Source: Mycolicibacterium sp. TY81
GTDB lineage: Bacteria > Actinomycetota > Actinomycetes > Mycobacteriales > Mycobacteriaceae
Assembly (NCBI RefSeq): GCF_018326285.1
Contig: NZ_AP023362.1
Location: 3,658,001-3,722,000, forward strand
Length of the DNA: 64,000 nucleotides
Direction: 5' to 3'
Of the stretch, positions 19,399-29,350 are shown piece by piece. The translations under genes were made by a program, and so were the position numbers. The notes under the pieces were generated by a model. The model was not told the DNA's origin, did no database searches, and was given only the letters and a program-made list of their open reading frames with translations. Every line of letters begins with the position of its first letter. Position 1 is the first letter of the stretch.

Positions 19399-19773
19399 CT
19401 ATTCGACGATGTCGTCACGGTAGCGCTCGAAAAGCGCCAGGAACTCCGCTCTTTCGGCGTCCGGCACACCGTTCTTGAGCAGTGCGGCGTCAGCGTGCTT
19501 CATGTTGGCTTCCCATTCCGCGGCGGAGATCGCCAGTCCCGCATGGGAGGTCAACATGTCACGCCCGATGTAGTAACACGGCCCGCCGGTCAGCTCACCC
19601 ATCTGATCGACGAGCAGCTGCCGCGCCCGCATGTGCGAATCGGTGCTGCGGCCCGACCCGAAACGAGCGAAGGCCGGGTCCGCTCGCAACAAGGCGAACA
19701 TGTCGTCGATGATGGCCGCGATCACGTCATAGCCACCCAGCCGGCGGTACAGCGATGGCGTCGTCTCGGTCAT
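19399..19773 (-). CDS. Group 1 truncated haemoglobin
   Basis: A 124-residue 2-over-2 globin. LYRRLGGYDVIAAIIDDMF forms the first helices with the Gly-Gly turn, TGGPCYYIGRDM precedes the haem pocket and the proximal histidine is in LTSHAGLAIS. Length and motifs fit TrHb1 proteins, which bind O2 and NO and often detoxify nitric oxide. The ATG at 19773 has GGAGG 5 bases upstream; 8 more codons upstream are possible but lack support. It lies 38 bases upstream of the GTG of the adenylate cyclase on the opposite side of a gap and shares its direction only in the sense that both are leftward. Confidence 0.9.
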   Translation of the reverse strand: MTETTPSLYRRLGGYDVIAAIIDDMFALLRADPAFARFGSGRSTDSHMRARQLLVDQMGELTGGPCYYIGRDMLTSHAGLAISAAEWEANMKHADAALLKNGVPDAERAEFLALFERYRDDIVE

Positions 19774-19975
19774 GATGCCCTCCTCTGACCCAAGCATCGC
19801 GCCGGCGGTGAGGACGGTGCAGGCAAATCGCAGATATTCCCTGTACGGCTACCGCGTCCGTCACAAAAGACTTAATTCTGCCAACCGTGCATCAAATCCT
19901 GCCGATCGGAATGGTACTGCCGCACAACCGGTTTCAACCATCAGAGCACCACAACAACCGAAAAAGGGGTTCAAA

Positions 19976-20146
19976 ATGAAGAAGTTCGGCTTTGCCACTC
20001 TGATCGCATCCAGCATGACCGCCGCCGTCCTGGGTCTGGCCGTCCCCGCGCAGGCCACCACCGGAACCCCGATCGGTCCCCACTACAGCGTCGACAACCA
20101 CGACAACACCAACACCAGCAACGGTTTCGTCGACCAGGCCTTCTGA
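19976..20146 (+). CDS. Small secreted protein
   Basis: A 56-residue precursor. MKKFGFATLIASSMTAAVLG is a strong signal peptide ending near AVPAQA, leaving a mature peptide of only about 28 residues rich in Asn, Asp and Thr. AAAAAGGGG-like purine sequence sits 6 bases before the ATG. A perfect terminator hairpin follows 10 bases after the stop, so this is a compact single-gene unit. No family recognised. The clear signal peptide, ribosome site and terminator together support a real gene. Confidence 0.75.
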   Translation: MKKFGFATLIASSMTAAVLGLAVPAQATTGTPIGPHYSVDNHDNTNTSNGFVDQAF

Positions 20147-20156
20147 CCGCCCGACC

Positions 20157-20190
20157 AAGGACCCCCGATCCGCGCGGATCGGGGGTCCTT
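20157..20190 (+). terminator. Perfect 17-bp inverted-repeat terminator
   Basis: The 34 bases form two 17-base arms that are exact reverse complements with no spacer, ending in CCTT. It lies 10 bases after the stop of the small secreted gene and only 14 bases before the next start codon. Confidence 0.85.
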
Positions 20191-20192
20191 CA

Positions 20193-20198
20193 TATTGT
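20193..20198 (+). promoter_or_regulatory. -10 box for leaderless esterase transcript
   Basis: TATTGT fits TANNNT and is followed by 6 bases and the ATG at 20205. The -35 region would lie inside the terminator hairpin of the preceding gene. Confidence 0.45.
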
Positions 20199-20204
20199 GA
20201 GCCG

Positions 20205-21515
20205 ATGGCGGCCACGCGCATCGACATCGGCGGCACCACCCTGCAGGCGATCGAAAACGACGGCGTGGTGGTCGCCCGCGGCGTTCCCTATGCCCGCGCC
20301 GACCGGTTCGCCGCCCCGGAACCCGTCACGTTCGGACGAGAAGTGATCGATGCCACCGAGCGTGGCCCTGCGTGCCCTCAACTGCCATCCCGTCTGCAGT
20401 CCGTCACGGGCGCCTTCGTCGACGACCTAACCAAGAGTGAGCAGTGCCAAGTGCTCACCGTCACCGCTCCGGCGGATGCCGAAAGTCTGCCGGTGATGGT
20501 GTGGTTTCACGGCGGGGCCTACGTATCGGGTGGTGGCGAATCCCCGAAGTACGACGCTCAGACGCTGGCGGCCGAGGGACAAGTCGTAGTGGTGACGGTC
20601 ACCTACCGCCTCGGCATCTTCGGCTACCTGAACATCCATGACCCGGCGACGCAGAACCTCGGCCTGCGTGACCAGATCTGCGCTCTGCAATGGGTTCGCG
20701 ACAACATCTCGGCGTTCGGCGGCGATCCCCAGCGCGTGACGGTGTTCGGCCAATCCGCTGGCGGAGATTCTGTGATGTCGCTGATGCTGTGCCCGGAGAC
20801 AGCGGGACTCTTCACCCGGGCCATCCTGCAGAGCGCACCGCTCGGCCTGCCGCGCGAGCGCTCGGCGATGGCCGCCGCGATGCGCAAGGCCGCGCTGGTG
20901 TCGTTGGCGGGCGTGCCGGCCATGGAAGCCGACATTGAGCAGCTGCTCGCTGCACAGGTTGCCGCGTTGACAGCCGCTCAGCCGTTCGGGCGGGTCGCCA
21001 TGATGGCCTACGCACCGATTCTCGGTCACGCACCGCTGGTCTCCGCCGAACAATTCGAGTCGCAGATCGCCGACGCGGCTAGGCGTGTCGAAATCCTGGT
21101 CGGCTACACCCGTGACGACGGCCGGCCCTTTGTGTCGATGGATCCCCGCGGCGAGCATGTCCAGCGGCTCGGACCGCTCGGTGCCGCGCTCACGACGCTG
21201 ATCGGACGCAACATGACGCGCGCCGAGTTCGGCAGGCCGGCAATCGATCTCGCCCGCAGCTGGGAGCGCGCAGGTGGACACGCAGCGACTTTCCGCGTCG
21301 ACTGGGCACCACCGCGGGCGCCTCTCGGCGCCTGCCATTGCATCGAGCTGCCGCTCCTCCTTGGCGCAGTAGGCGCATGGACGGACGCGCCGATGCTCGG
21401 CCCCGAGCCACGCACCGTCGACGAGAACCTCGGACGTGAAATGCGTTCGGTATGGGCGGGTTTCGCGTACGACCATGTTGCCGCCCGCGGGCAGAGGCAA
21501 CTTATCTTCGGGTGA
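20205..21515 (+). CDS. Carboxylesterase type B
   Basis: A 436-residue alpha/beta-hydrolase of the carboxylesterase B/para-nitrobenzyl esterase family. The oxyanion motif HGGAY is at about 102-106 and the nucleophile elbow GQSAGG places S184. The GLRDQICALQWVRDNISAFG block is diagnostic. A plausible catalytic His lies in GACHCIELPLL. It is shorter than most family members (about 500), mainly in the C-terminal half. No signal peptide, so it is likely cytosolic. The start has no Shine-Dalgarno sequence but has a TANNNT box at leaderless distance. A strong hairpin follows 26 bases after the stop. Confidence 0.9.
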   Translation: MAATRIDIGGTTLQAIENDGVVVARGVPYARADRFAAPEPVTFGREVIDATERGPACPQLPSRLQSVTGAFVDDLTKSEQCQVLTVTAPADAESLPVMVWFHGGAYVSGGGESPKYDAQTLAAEGQVVVVTVTYRLGIFGYLNIHDPATQNLGLRDQICALQWVRDNISAFGGDPQRVTVFGQSAGGDSVMSLMLCPETAGLFTRAILQSAPLGLPRERSAMAAAMRKAALVSLAGVPAMEADIEQLLAAQVAALTAAQPFGRVAMMAYAPILGHAPLVSAEQFESQIADAARRVEILVGYTRDDGRPFVSMDPRGEHVQRLGPLGAALTTLIGRNMTRAEFGRPAIDLARSWERAGGHAATFRVDWAPPRAPLGACHCIELPLLLGAVGAWTDAPMLGPEPRTVDENLGREMRSVWAGFAYDHVAARGQRQLIFG

Positions 21516-21540
21516 CACCCCGACGTCGGCCATCGCCTCA

Positions 21541-21577
21541 CGAAAACGCCCCGGCCAAACAGGGCCGGGGCGTTTCG
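21541..21577 (+). terminator. Terminator hairpin after the esterase gene
   Basis: The arms 21541-21556 (CGAAAACGCCCCGGCC) and 21563-21577 (GGCCGGGGCGTTTCG) pair around a 6-base loop with one bulged base. The sequence is strongly similar, in the same orientation, to the hairpin at 23541-23577. Confidence 0.75.
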
Positions 21578-21872
21578 GTCGCACCAACTTTGGTCGCAAA
21601 GGTTCTGCGCGGGCCTGGCCACTTGTTGGTGGCGGCAGCGGTCGCTCGAACCAGCAATTTCTGACGATTATCCGAGTATCAGCTGTGCACGCACTGATAG
21701 CGTGCGTCAGCGTGACCACGTCTTCGCCGACCCACTCATTTGATATTCCAGCAGATTCGACCACCGTTGATGTTGCCGAGCTTCACCACCTCGCATTCGC
21801 AGGAACACAGACGGCACTGGGCGACTGACGACGGATGATTAATCGATCGATACGTTCGGCACGCGACAGTCG
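21578..21872. other. Gene-poor spacer at the left of a compositionally different 2 kb segment
   Basis: With the preceding terminator this leaves about 300 bases with no well supported gene. Base composition is less GC-rich than the neighbours (for example TGATTAATCGATCGATACG near 21837). A short open stretch from GTG 21712 to TGA 21828 would encode 38 residues (starting MTTSSPTHSFDIPADS) but has no ribosome site or recognised homologue. Confidence 0.5.
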
Positions 21873-22340
21873 ATGATTTTCGCTGCCACCACAGCAACTG
21901 TGGCGGTCCTGACACCTGCCCCTATCGCTTCAGGAGTTTCATTCGGGAGCTGTGCCGAGGCGATTAGCGCTGGCGCCGCACCGTTGTACGTCGGCGAGCC
22001 AGGTTACAGCCGAAAACTCGACCGGGACGGCGACGGTGTCGCGTGCGAGACAGCGACCTCGTCCGGCCCGTCTAATCCCCAGACAAAGCCAGCCGGCGAT
22101 GGGTGCACCAACTACGACCGCTTTATATTCAGGACAACGCCCGGCGGCGAAACGCAAGCGTGCATCTACAGACCGCCGAACGGGCCAGGGATGTGGGTCT
22201 CGTCAGCTCCGCTAGTGGGCACTCGTACGATCGGCGCGGACTGCTCGCCGAGCACGGCGGCTCAAACCGGCGACGGTGTCCCACTCGTGTGCGTCAGCGA
22301 CGCCAATGGATCGGGCAACAAGTGGCAAGCGGGCCCATAA
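21873..22340 (+). CDS. Excalibur calcium-binding domain protein
   Basis: A 155-residue protein. Residues about 25-60 form an Excalibur domain (CAEAISAGAAPLYVGEPGY then LDRDGDGVACE), with the DxDxDG calcium loop and two conserved cysteines. A second Cys-rich half follows (QACIYRPPNGPG, GADCSPSTAAQTGDG). The first 22 residues are hydrophobic but lack basic residues, so the export signal is weak. An in-frame stop just upstream excludes a longer protein. Export and an envelope role are typical for the family. The composition of the region suggests acquisition. Confidence 0.7.
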   Translation: MIFAATTATVAVLTPAPIASGVSFGSCAEAISAGAAPLYVGEPGYSRKLDRDGDGVACETATSSGPSNPQTKPAGDGCTNYDRFIFRTTPGGETQACIYRPPNGPGMWVSSAPLVGTRTIGADCSPSTAAQTGDGVPLVCVSDANGSGNKWQAGP

Positions 22341-22425
22341 CGCTCGGCTCCGTTTCCTCATTCCGGCAGCACGGGTGCGCGTTGGAGGCGTGGACTTACT
22401 TCAATTCACGCCGTCATGCAGCGGC

Positions 22426-22836
22426 CTATTTGTCGAACATGTGCGTGATCTCGTTGCGCTTCTTGTCCATTTGGTTCTCGATGTAGAAACCGTTGGAGAG
22501 CGCCAACACGAGTACCACAGCCGCGCCGACACGTGCCCACTTGGGAGCGCCCATGATGAACGCGACGGCCACGCTGCCGGCCACGAGCGCGACACCCATC
22601 CATACCAAGCCAGAGCCAGACATCAAACTCACTGACTGCATCGACATCACAAGCCCCACAGCGGCAAGTACACATACAGCCGCTGCGACGGCAGCACTCT
22701 TGCTGTTGGCCGCGCTCGCCGGAGGGGGTGCCCCCGGAGCGGTCGGCACGCTCCATTCGGCCCCGTTCCAATAACGCTTTCCGTTGGGATCAGACGGGTC
22801 TGAATACCACCCCGGGGAACGCGGAGACGCAGTCAC
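22426..22836 (-). CDS. DUF2510 domain membrane protein
   Basis: A 136-residue protein. The N-terminus carries a DUF2510 motif (PGWYSDPSDPNGKRYWNGAEW in two parts: PGWYSDPSDP and KRYWNGAEW), followed by a Pro/Ala linker and three transmembrane helices (about 45-65, 72-94, 100-118). The charged C-terminus is QMDKKRNEITHMFDK. The start is GTG at 22836, 7 bases downstream of TAGCGT, a leaderless arrangement; longer in-frame starts would add unrelated sequence. DUF2510 is common at the N-terminus of actinobacterial membrane proteins of unknown function. Confidence 0.75.
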   Translation of the reverse strand: MTASPRSPGWYSDPSDPNGKRYWNGAEWSVPTAPGAPPPASAANSKSAAVAAAVCVLAAVGLVMSMQSVSLMSGSGLVWMGVALVAGSVAVAFIMGAPKWARVGAAVVLVLALSNGFYIENQMDKKRNEITHMFDK

Positions 22837-22843
22837 AATCCGG

Positions 22844-22849
22844 ACGCTA
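22844..22849 (-). promoter_or_regulatory. -10 box for leaderless DUF2510 transcript
   Basis: Read leftward, TAGCGT is followed by 7 bases and GTG at 22836. This helps select the GTG start. Confidence 0.4.
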
Positions 22850-22930
22850 GCAGCAAGCGCACAGTGAGTAGTCGGCTTCCGCGAACCTAATTGACGCAAC
22901 ACCAAACGGCCAGCCGAAGAGACGACGCGA

Positions 22931-23434
22931 TTACCGTCCGGAGAAGAAGTCTCTGGCCTGCCGCAAAGTCTCAAATACCGCTTTCCCCGCGATAGCGCCG
23001 TAGCTGCCAAGCTCACGTGCGCTGAAGCCTGCACCGACTACTAGCGGGTCGGATACGTTGCGCCACTGGAGGTATGCACCGGGAAAAGTGTCAGGACCCG
23101 GGAAAGTCTCGGCGCTTGGGTACAAGCCCACAGTTTGTGGTCTCGGGCAACGAACCGCAACGTGTACCAACTTGCCACGTGCGGTGACTACCCCCTCGGG
23201 GACCGCGCTGTTAACGGCCTCAGTATCGAGTGCACCGTGGTACGCCCGATTGTTCGTATACGTCGCCTTCCGATACTCGCGCATACTGTAGATGGCCGAG
23301 ACACAGCCATGCAGCGCCGACCGGTGGGCTACCGACGATTCGTCAGATTCCTTGCAAAGTCGATCAAACTCGAAGTCGAAGTCCTCATTAAGGCGGTCGA
23401 GGTCGGCTGTGGGCGTCCAGAGGTTGGTTGGCAT
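22931..23434 (-). CDS. Hypothetical protein
   Basis: A 167-residue protein that I do not recognise. The start at 23434 (MPTNLWTPTADLDRLNEDFD) has an excellent AGGAGGGG ribosome site 5 bases upstream, which supports a real gene. The N-terminal third is acidic and helical, the centre has RGKLVHVAVRCPRPQ, and the C-terminus is FETLRQARDFFSGR. No signal peptide, membrane helix or catalytic motif is evident. It lies in the lower-GC accessory segment, upstream of the DUF2510 gene on the same strand. Confidence 0.65.
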   Translation of the reverse strand: MPTNLWTPTADLDRLNEDFDFEFDRLCKESDESSVAHRSALHGCVSAIYSMREYRKATYTNNRAYHGALDTEAVNSAVPEGVVTARGKLVHVAVRCPRPQTVGLYPSAETFPGPDTFPGAYLQWRNVSDPLVVGAGFSARELGSYGAIAGKAVFETLRQARDFFSGR

Positions 23435-23540
23435 ACAGACCCCTCCTGTTGGGTGACAACAGTGTCCGCTAGCAGACCGACAATCACGGACACGAAAATC
23501 CCCGAAACAGCCACCGCCCCGGCGAGGACCACCGTCCAAC

Positions 23541-23577
23541 GAGAACACCCCCGGCCCAACAGGACCGGGGGCGTTTC
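23541..23577 (-). terminator. Terminator hairpin after groEL1
   Basis: AACACCCCCGG (23544-23554) pairs with CCGGGGGCGTT (23565-23575) around a short loop, 12 bases beyond the groEL1 stop. A near-copy in the same orientation lies at 21541-21577. Confidence 0.75.
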
Positions 23578-23588
23578 GTTGCAACTAC

Positions 23589-25279
<1,691 letters not shown>

Positions 25280-25290
25280 GACACGAATGC

Positions 25291-25590
25291 TTACTTGGAG
25301 ACGACAGCCAGCACGTCGCGGGCCGACAGGATCAGGTACTCCTCGCCGTTGTACTTGATCTCGGTGCCGCCGTACTTGCTGTAGATGACGGTGTCGCCCT
25401 CGGCAACGTCCAGGGGGATCCGCTTCTCGCCGTCCTCATCCCAGCGGCCGGGGCCAACTGCGACGACGGTGCCTTCCTGCGGCTTTTCCTTGGCGGTGTC
25501 AGGGATGACCAGACCGGAAGCGGTCGTGGTCTCGGCCTCGTTGGCCTGAACGAGGATCTTGTCCTCGAGTGGCTTGATGTTGACTGCCAC
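25291..25590 (-). CDS. groES: Co-chaperonin GroES
   Basis: A 99-residue 10-kDa chaperonin. The sequence from [20 protein letters not shown] onward is almost identical to mycobacterial GroES, including the mobile loop ([11 protein letters not shown]) that docks on GroEL and the roof region. The start is GTG at 25590 with GGAGGGC 8 bases upstream; M. tuberculosis uses a start two residues earlier in the same context. It is the first gene of groES-groEL1. In M. tuberculosis tsaD lies directly upstream, whereas here 10 kb of other genes intervene. Confidence 0.97.
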
Positions 25591-25716
25591 GATGGAAGCC
25601 CTCCACTTGGTTGGTATGTCGATCCAGGGCCAATCCCCGGATGCCAGGTTGTTCGGCAAGCGTCCTGACCACACACCGTCGTCGCGGGTGCCGGAGCGCG
25701 GTTGGCCGCGTGCCAC

Positions 25717-25743
25717 CTAGCACTCTATACACGCGAGTGCTAG
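25717..25743. promoter_or_regulatory. CIRCE operator (HrcA site) upstream of groES
   Basis: CTAGCACTC (25717-25725), a 9-base spacer and GAGTGCTAG (25735-25743) form the CIRCE inverted repeat. It differs from consensus only in the outermost pair (C-G for T-A). HrcA bound here would repress groES-groEL1 until heat or other protein-folding stress. Confidence 0.92.
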
Positions 25744-25801
25744 CGCTCAAGGGTGGGGCAGTGCCGGATTCGACGAACTCGCTGTCGGCGGAAACAGCGC
25801 C

Positions 25802-26584
25802 CTACTCAGCGGCCGGCGAAGTGTTGACCAGGAGCAGGTTGGACGTCGCCCGATGAGTGATGGTGTTGGCCGTCGACCCGAGGACCCGGGCAAAACCCGC
25901 CATGCCGCGGTTTCCGATCACGATGACGTCATATTCGGCGGCCGCGAGCACGTCGGCGGGGTCGCCGGCCAGCGCGAGCCGCTCGAGTGAGCCGGTGATT
26001 CCCAGCCGGCTTTCGACGTCGTTCAGCGTCTCCTCGGCCGTGGCGGTATCGCCGGCAACGGTGACCAGGATCGGCCGGGCGCCGAGTGCGGCCGCCAGGT
26101 CGTACCCGGCACGCACCGCACGCACCGAGGTGTCGGAGCCGTCGGTGGCCAGGGCGATCGTCTGCACCGCCGCGAGCGGCTTACGCACGAACAGCACGTC
26201 GACGGGGCTGTGGTGCGACAGTTCGTTCGAGGTACTCCCCCACAGCCGGCTGGACGTGTGGCCGAGCCCCGCGGCCCCGACCACGATCAGCGGCCGCTCG
26301 GCCTGCGCCGCGGCGTCGACGAGGGCATCGAACGCACTGCCTTTCACCGGAACCTTGTCGATCGTCGTGACGCCCAGCGCGGTGAGATCGACGTCGGCGC
26401 CCTCGGCCGTCAGATCGGCCCACGGCTGCTCCCGGCCGCCGGGAACCGAAACGCTGGGCTTCCACGCGGTGACGACGGTGACCGGCGCACCGAGGCCGGC
26501 CGCCACCACGCCGGCGACGGTGACCGCGTCGGTCGCCTCGTCGGACCCGTCGGTGCCGACGACGATTCTGGAATAGGACGCCAT
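25802..26584 (-). CDS. Tandem-domain universal stress protein
   Basis: A 260-residue UspA-type protein with two domains. Domain 1 begins RIVVGTDGSDEATDAV and domain 2 TIALATDGSDTSVRAVRAG. The ATP-binding G-2x-G-9x-G(S/T) motif is clear in domain 2 (GNRGMAGFARVLGSTANTI). The ATG at 26584 follows AAAGGG. It is the last gene of a leftward set with DUF445 (22 bases upstream) and Abi-alpha genes. Mycobacterial relatives are hypoxia and NO responsive; regulation here is not evident from sequence. Confidence 0.9.
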   Translation of the reverse strand: MASYSRIVVGTDGSDEATDAVTVAGVVAAGLGAPVTVVTAWKPSVSVPGGREQPWADLTAEGADVDLTALGVTTIDKVPVKGSAFDALVDAAAQAERPLIVVGAAGLGHTSSRLWGSTSNELSHHSPVDVLFVRKPLAAVQTIALATDGSDTSVRAVRAGYDLAAALGARPILVTVAGDTATAEETLNDVESRLGITGSLERLALAGDPADVLAAAEYDVIVIGNRGMAGFARVLGSTANTITHRATSNLLLVNTSPAAE

Positions 26585-26606
26585 GGCGGCCCTTTCGATC
26601 GGGGTG

Positions 26607-28028
26607 TCAGGCACCGAAGACGAGGATGTGGACGGCGCCGACGAGGATGCCCAGGAGCCCACCGTGGGCGTACAGCAGCCAGGCGTCCTGCTCGATGGCC
26701 GAGTACAGCATCTCGCCGAATTTGTCGGGCGGCAGCGCCCGGAACTTCTCGGTCGCGAACGTCTCGATCTTCTTGGCCTGCGTCTTGTTGAACCCGGGGT
26801 CGTAGAGGACGCTCGGCGCGAAGTCGACCAGCTTGTCGCCCGCTCCGCGTTGCAGCCCTTCGACATCCAGGACGCCGAACGAGTTGCGGGCGACGACCAG
26901 ATACGGGCCCAGGATGCGCTCGGCTTCTTCACCGACCGCGGACTGGATCAGCGCGCGGGTCTTGTCCGCGCTGGCGCCGTTGAGCAGTTCGTGCGCGAAG
27001 TTCTTGACCGTCAGGACCTGTAGCGACAGCATCGTCGCGAGTTCGTGGGCGGCCTGGTGCTGCCGCTTCGCGAAAAGCCCTTGTTTCCAAAGGTATTTGT
27101 AACGGGGCTGCGGCTCGCCGGGCTCGAACACCACCTTGATCGCGATGATGTTGACGACGATGCCGATCACGGCGGCGCCGCCGAGCACCCACAGCCAGGT
27201 CGGCAGGAAGTGCAGGATCGAGTCGAGGAACCCCGGCAGGTGAATCGCGAAACCGCCATGGGCCGCGGCGTGTTCGCGCGCCTCATCGCTGGAGTAGTAG
27301 ATCAGCGACAGCCACAGCGCGAGCAGCACACCGAACGGAAAGCCCAGCGCGCCGATGCGCACCATGAAGCGCAGTTCGGGCACCGCCATGCCTTTGATGA
27401 TGTCCCGCAACACTTCCGGGTTGCGGCGCAGGAAGTTGACGGTCATCAGCTTGACGTTGAGCAACTGATCGATGTTCTCGCCGATCTTGGCGAAGGCCCG
27501 CTTGGAGATGGTCGGCAACTCGGCGTCGACGGTCTGCAGCACCTCGTCCTTCAACGGCTGGGGCAGCGACCGCCACATCTGCGGATGCCGGGCCTCGATG
27601 ATCTCGGTGGTCAGCCGGCCGATATCCGGCCTGGCCGCCACCGCAATGGCTTTCGCGAGTTTGTCTGGATTGAGTTGTTCGTAGAAGTCCGAAATCTTGC
27701 CGATCCGGGCTATGGAGGTGTCGACGATGAGGCTGGCCATCTTCTCGGCGCGACACGGAATGAATCCCTGGAAACCCAGAATTCCGTTGGGCGCGAAGGT
27801 GGGCAGAATCTGGACCTTGCGGGGCAGAAAGGGAAATATCCGTTTCAGGCCCGGCACATAGAAGCCGGTGAACCGGACGGGCGCGAACAACATGATGACG
27901 CCGGTCCAGTTGGTGATCAAGCCGGCGATCGCGCTGAAGATCGGCACGCTGATGATGTCGACGACGAATTTCGATTGTCCGGTGAGCTCCTCCCAATCAA
28001 GAAAGGGCCCGGCGGCGAGCGTTGTCAT
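26607..28028 (-). CDS. DUF445 family membrane protein
   Basis: A 473-residue integral membrane protein. Hydrophobic segments are seen near the N-terminus (DIISVPIFSAIAGLITNWTG), in the middle (about 245-265 and 298-322) and at the very C-terminus (GGLLGILVGAVHILVFGA). The segments ITNWTGVIMLF and NIIAIKVVFEP are the duplicated signature of the DUF445/YheB-like family. A large soluble helical domain lies between. The ATG at 28028 has AGGGA upstream. It lies 31 bases downstream of the Abi-alpha gene. Function unknown; the duplicated topology suggests a membrane scaffold or channel-like role. Confidence 0.82.
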   Translation of the reverse strand: MTTLAAGPFLDWEELTGQSKFVVDIISVPIFSAIAGLITNWTGVIMLFAPVRFTGFYVPGLKRIFPFLPRKVQILPTFAPNGILGFQGFIPCRAEKMASLIVDTSIARIGKISDFYEQLNPDKLAKAIAVAARPDIGRLTTEIIEARHPQMWRSLPQPLKDEVLQTVDAELPTISKRAFAKIGENIDQLLNVKLMTVNFLRRNPEVLRDIIKGMAVPELRFMVRIGALGFPFGVLLALWLSLIYYSSDEAREHAAAHGGFAIHLPGFLDSILHFLPTWLWVLGGAAVIGIVVNIIAIKVVFEPGEPQPRYKYLWKQGLFAKRQHQAAHELATMLSLQVLTVKNFAHELLNGASADKTRALIQSAVGEEAERILGPYLVVARNSFGVLDVEGLQRGAGDKLVDFAPSVLYDPGFNKTQAKKIETFATEKFRALPPDKFGEMLYSAIEQDAWLLYAHGGLLGILVGAVHILVFGA

Positions 28029-28059
28029 GAAATATCCCTGGGCTTGTCGGGGGGTCGGA

Positions 28060-29166
28060 TCAGTGCTTGGGTTTGTGCGCGGCGGGATCGGGTGGGCCTT
28101 TCCCGATGATCTTGTCGCCGCGCTCATCAGTGGCCCATCCCCCGGCGTTGTAGCCGTCGGTGTCGATGCAGACCTCGCAGAACTGTTGGCCGAACTCCGA
28201 CAGATAGATGCTGCGGTACACGCTGATGGTCTTGGGTATCGCCTCGGTCACCTCGAGTGCGCGTGGTTGCACCTCAAGCAGCGCGTAGCGCCGGTAGTCC
28301 GCCACCGGCTCGGACGAAAAGCGCACCAGGCCAAGACGATTGAGGTTCGCGAGATAACGTTGGTCGGCCTCCGGCCACCGGCACCCGGCCATGTCCGCGA
28401 TCATGTTCACGCCGCTGACGAGCCGCTCCGAGCCGACCTGGAACATCGTCTTCGTCCGGATGTCGATGGACGGCTGGGTGCCCGCGACGGCCAGGAAGCG
28501 CAGCATCCGAACCTCGTCCGGTGCCAGCTCACTGAGGATCTGGCCGAATGCCGGATGACGGTGCGCCTGTTTACGTGTCGGCTTCTGCGACTTGGCAATC
28601 AGCTCGTCGCCCCAATGGCGTAGCTCGGCGTCGCTGTCGTGCTTCGCGGCTTTCTTGTCCCCGTCGCGATGCTCGGACTTCTTCTTGGCGGTGTCGCCGG
28701 AGCTCATCACGCGGCGCACCGGTGTGACGGCAACGCCGAGGACAGCGGCAGGATTCAGCGCCGACTCCGCGGCGCGCTTCAAGCCGCCGAAGAGTCCCGG
28801 GTTCTCGACCGGCAATTCGTCCGGTGCCACGACGGGCAGCACAGCGGTTGCGGCAGCGGCATTTTCGTCATCGTCGTCAATATCGCTGTCATCGGCCGGT
28901 TCCGGCGACGACGGGATCGCTGCCGGCGCCGGTTGCGTCTCGCGCCCGGGCAGCCGACTCAGAATATTGACGACCTTCAGCAGGTCCCCGGCGGCGGCCC
29001 GGGTCGATTGCACGGCGGCCGCGATGTCGCGCGCGGTGTCGATACCCAGCTTGGTGAGCGGATCGACCAAGGCGCCCAAGGGATTACTGCTCTGATTTTG
29101 ATCTTGACCGCGATCGTCGGAAGGCGACGCGCCACGCGCTTTGTCGGATTTTGGATCGTCGCCCAT
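28060..29166 (-). CDS. Abi-alpha (DUF4393) family protein
   Basis: A 368-residue protein with a low-complexity acidic/basic N-terminal half (SDIDDDDENAAAATAV; KKKSEHRDGDKKAAKHD) and a conserved C-terminal domain from about residue 190. The domain includes FGQILSELAPDEVRMLRFLA, a winged-helix-like core seen in the Abi_alpha family. The family name comes from abortive infection; its biochemistry is not established to my knowledge. The ATG at 29166 has GGAGG 7 bases upstream. It is the first gene of a three-gene leftward operon with DUF445 and USP genes. Confidence 0.75.
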   Translation of the reverse strand: MGDDPKSDKARGASPSDDRGQDQNQSSNPLGALVDPLTKLGIDTARDIAAAVQSTRAAAGDLLKVVNILSRLPGRETQPAPAAIPSSPEPADDSDIDDDDENAAAATAVLPVVAPDELPVENPGLFGGLKRAAESALNPAAVLGVAVTPVRRVMSSGDTAKKKSEHRDGDKKAAKHDSDAELRHWGDELIAKSQKPTRKQAHRHPAFGQILSELAPDEVRMLRFLAVAGTQPSIDIRTKTMFQVGSERLVSGVNMIADMAGCRWPEADQRYLANLNRLGLVRFSSEPVADYRRYALLEVQPRALEVTEAIPKTISVYRSIYLSEFGQQFCEVCIDTDGYNAGGWATDERGDKIIGKGPPDPAAHKPKH

Positions 29167-29350
29167 GATTCGCCTCCGTCGGACCGTGCGAGTAATTATC
29201 CAAAGGACCGGCTCGCTGATATGCGTTTCGCAGTGATCCAAAAACTACTGACGGCAGCGCAAGCGAACTACGTCGCAAACAGCCAAAGTTCGTACCACAC
29301 CCAGGGCACGCGTTGTCGACGGTCCACAAATGGCCCGCCGCGACGAATTG

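Noticed and set aside
21712..21828. Possible 38-residue small protein
   Set aside because: No ribosome site, no homology and no -10 box at leaderless distance; mentioned only in the spacer entry.
25741..25750. HAIR-like (HspR) half-site GCTCAAG next to CIRCE
   Set aside because: Only one half is present; the inverted partner is missing at the required spacing.
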